Positions 61,653 to 64,000 of a stretch of 64,000 nucleotides of DNA are shown piece after piece. Each line of letters opens with the position of its first letter. The first letter of the stretch is position 1. The DNA is taken from positions 112,972,301-113,036,300 of the forward strand of contig CM061135.1 of assembly GCA_030789695.1 (NCBI GenBank), given 5' to 3'. Both the position numbers and the translations under genes were made by a program. The notes under the pieces were generated by a model. The model did not search any database. It saw only the letters and a list, made by a program, of their open reading frames with translations, and was not told where the DNA came from. Origin of the DNA: Scilla litardierei. Taxonomy: Eukaryota > Streptophyta > Magnoliopsida > Asparagales > Asparagaceae.

Positions 61653-63411
61653 TGTTGGACGCAACGACCTAGGACCTTTGGTTTGATAATGACAAATGTG
61701 TTGTTATATTTAACGTGTGTTCTTAGTGTGTTTCAGGAATGGCGAAACGTTAATTCGTCCAAAAGCTGACTAAGTTAAGAGATGGAGTATTTGCTAATCA
61801 TACATCAATTTGGGAAGAGAAGAATGGTTGTGCACAAAGCAAATTGGACTTGGACCAAGTCACATTGGATAAGGAGATTGGATTGGTATCTATTAGGATG
61901 AGAACAAATCTTTTAGATTGATTTGCCAATATACTTTTCCCATTCTTTTTCCTATTCAAAGACATCTCCAAATCTCATCTCCTTAACTCTATTGATTTCT
62001 TTTGATCAAATCTCCATTGCCTAGAAACCCTAGTCGACCTATCCCTAGCTCTCCTATAAAAAGCTACCATCAAGTATGAAACATTGCGGAAACCAGGGGC
62101 AAAAAGATTCGGCCATTTTTTAATCTCCAAGAAAATAAACATAGCCGCAAACCTTCATTGCATATCCCTATTGGTATCTATTAGGAAGTCGCTGCATGCC
62201 CTAAGTCGACGCTTCCGCCGCTGTCGAAGAGTCTCCGATGTCATCATCTTGCCGTTGCACGTCACTGAAGGAGCCGCCGTCGAAGAAGAGGCCATCGAGG
62301 TTGCAGAGAAGCCATCGTCAGAGCGAGCGACGAAGTTGATCCCCACACAAATTCCTTCGGAGATTTCTGCTTGCCCTAACCCCAGGCAAACTTGACATTG
62401 CGGAAGTCGAAGCTCTCGCACGTCGTCGGAGAAGATCAGTGAAGCCGCCGTCCAAGAGTCGCTGAAGGAGCCATCGAGCATCTCCCTTGAGTCGCCATCA
62501 AAGAGAGCGATCGGTGAAGTCGAGTTTCTGTGGAGGGAACCGCTGTTCGAAGTCGAGTCGCTCGGAGGGAATCGTCGCCGGAGTCGTTGCTGCGTCATCT
62601 AAGGAGATCGCCGCATCTGCTGTCGAAGTTGGAGCAGTCGAGTTCACACCATCGCCGTTGTGTCGCTTGTGGAAGTCGAATGCCGCTGTCGAAATCGGAG
62701 AACTCGAGCGATCGGAGAAAGCTGACGTAGAGACGCATCCATGCGAACGAAAGAAGCAAGATTTACGTGCTGACGTGGATTATTAAGGGAGTTGCTGTGT
62801 GCACAGATTGAAGGAAATTAGTTCTGAACTGGAATTGCTATACACACAGACCAGAGTGCTATTCAAGCCACAACTTGACATTCAGGAGTCAGATTGAGAC
62901 ACCGTTTGCATCAGACTGGAGCTGACGACATGTTGATTGACAGAGACGACTACATGGACATAAACTAAGCATTTCTAAACTCTTTACTCTTTATATTCGT
63001 GTATTAGTGTAACGATCTCTGTAGAGAAAACTTTACCCGCTATTTGTGTTACTTTTGAGACTTGTCTGGTTGGGGCTAGACAAGAGGGTCTTGACGTGTT
63101 GATGCAGTCAAGATACGTATTTACTAGGTTAATAGAGTTCTGCACTTTGGTGAGTGTGGTACAGTCTAGGTGGGAAGTTGGAGCTAGGACCCCATTATAG
63201 GTGTACAAAAGGAACTTATTAATGCTAGTATTTGATTGGGACTGGACGTAGGTCGTTGGTGCGACCGAACCAGGGTAAATCTGTGCGTACTCTGTGATTG
63301 TCTCTTATTTACTCTGCATGTGATTTGTAACTGCGTGTGATTTCTTATGGGTTGCACAAGAATTTTTAATTAGCCTATTCACCCCCTCTAGGTTAGGATC
63401 TAGATCCAACA
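61653..63411 (+). mobile_element. Solo LTR of the same Copia family, opposite orientation
   Basis: It begins TGTTGGACGC and ends gatctagatccaaca, with near-matching flanks ccaag (61648-61652) and acaag (63412-63416). No internal region is present. ORFs at 62084-62786 are driven by gtcgaagtcgag-like repeats and are not genes. It sits inside an inverted relative. Confidence 0.7.
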
Positions 63412-63689
63412 ACAAGTTCATACCGCACTCACCAAAGTGGCAAACACTAATAACCTAGTAAAAGCTCTCTCTTGACTAGCCCCAACTATTCAAGCCCCCA
63501 AAATAACAGTATAAGTGTTCTACAAAGATCAATACATCAATTTCACAAATATAAAATACTAAGAAGTTTAGAATCGCTCAGTTTGTGATGATGTCGTTGT
63601 CTCTGTCGTTCAGCGCTTGGTCAGATCTGATCTGACAATATGTAGTCTCTAACTCAGGCTGAAGTCCCCATAGTCAGCAGCTCAATTTC

Positions 63690-63960
63690 TCGACCTCCCT
63701 GATGTTGCGGCCTCCAAGTGTTGCGGCCTCCAAAGGTTGCGGTCTTCAAGTTGCGGCCTGCAAAGTTGTGGCCTTCAAAGTGTACGGCTCCCCAAGTTGC
63801 AGTAATGGAGATGTTGAAGGACTTCTATGTGTTGTGGCAATGGAGATGGTGAAGGACTTCTATGTGTTGCGGCAATGAAGGTTGAAGCCTTCTATTTGTT
63901 GCAGCAATGGAGGTTGAAGGAGCTTCTTTTGGCCTTGGTAGCTTGCGGCAATGGATGATG
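63690..63960 (+). repeat. gttgcggc minisatellite
   Basis: Short units gttgcggcctccaaag (63693-63785) pass into longer units of the type ttgcggcaatggagatg + gtgaaggacttctatgt (63796-63960). It lies in the interrupted LTR near the window edge. Confidence 0.75.
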
Positions 63961-64000
63961 AGGCCTTCTTTGCTTGCGGCTTGATGATGCTTGCAGTCGA

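Larger units (their letters stand above)
61410..64000 (-). repeat. Copia (SIRE-like) LTR, minus strand, interrupted
   Basis: The + strand start tgttagatctggatctaag (61410) is the reverse of the end of the LTR at 61653-63411. Text continues as the inverse of that LTR (tactctggttcggtcg, aacgacctac, tagcattaata), is interrupted from 61653 to 63411, and resumes at 63412 with 'accgcactcaccaaagtg'. It runs off the window edge. From 63690 on it becomes a minisatellite. Confidence 0.65.

Noticed and set aside
62084..62786. ORFs rich in Arg/Ser/Glu at 62.1-62.8 kb as a gene
   Set aside because: They lie inside an LTR with clear ends and come from gtcgaag-like short repeats.
63690..63960. CRISPR-like array
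   Set aside because: Units are contiguous minisatellite repeats without spacers, in a plant nuclear LTR.

Overview
The window is nuclear DNA of a flowering plant, probably a eudicot. It is AT-rich and holds spliced genes with GT-AG introns. Most of it is LTR retrotransposon sequence of plant-specific lineages (SIRE-type Copia, Athila-type and chromovirus-like Gypsy), plus small inverted-repeat elements. There is no sign of prokaryotic or organellar organisation. No tRNA, rRNA or CRISPR was recognised. I do not name a species.

Gene content is low. The main gene is the 3' half of a type II inositol polyphosphate 5-phosphatase of the FRA3/5PTase12-14 kind (+ strand, exons at 10521-10555, 10651-10906, 11175-11298, 11389-11749 and 46668-46952). 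All exons join in frame with GT-AG borders, and the catalytic motifs are intact. The last intron is about 34.9 kb and filled with nested transposons. Just downstream is the 3' end of a second + strand gene that I do not recognise (a 25-bp micro-exon at 47735-47759 and a terminal exon at 47870-48038 with a membrane segment). A third gene, on the - strand, encodes a GRF-type zinc finger with a C-terminal membrane anchor (49361-49749). It is cut within its coding sequence by an 8.9-kb Copia-derived element, and the rest of that exon lies at 58655-58696.

Layout: 1-7526, fragments of a large-LTR Gypsy family in both orientations, with integrase remnants split by a hAT-like inverted-repeat element; 7527-10520, AT-rich sequence without a recognised gene; 10521-11749, four 5-phosphatase exons; 11750-46667, the giant intron; 46668-48100, gene ends; 48160-49330, a MITE and a 102-bp repeat array; 49361-58696, the split GRF gene with its Copia insertion; 59090-61340, a larger C/A-rich repeat array; 61410-64000, a Copia LTR carrying an inverted solo LTR of its own family.

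The giant intron contains, from left to right: unassigned sequence; a hAT-like element with an 8-bp target duplication (13510-14326); a Gypsy LTR fragment with a strict 29-bp minisatellite; an Athila-like LTR with flanking internal sequence; a decayed SIRE Copia (19632-42952); and a minus-strand Gypsy gag plus LTR. The SIRE itself hosts two later insertions: a 2,982-bp solo LTR (22455-25436, duplication AGGTG) and an 11,859-bp Athila element (29959-41817, duplication CTCTG). The order of events is therefore readable.

Three unrelated LTR families here each carry clusters of short GC-centred palindromes. In the Athila element the same palindrome cluster occurs a second time inside the element, just ahead of its env-like ORF. 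I saw no clear new enzymatic or defence system. The best leads are these palindrome arrays, the 35-kb intron in an apparently intact gene, and the repeat arrays around the broken GRF gene.
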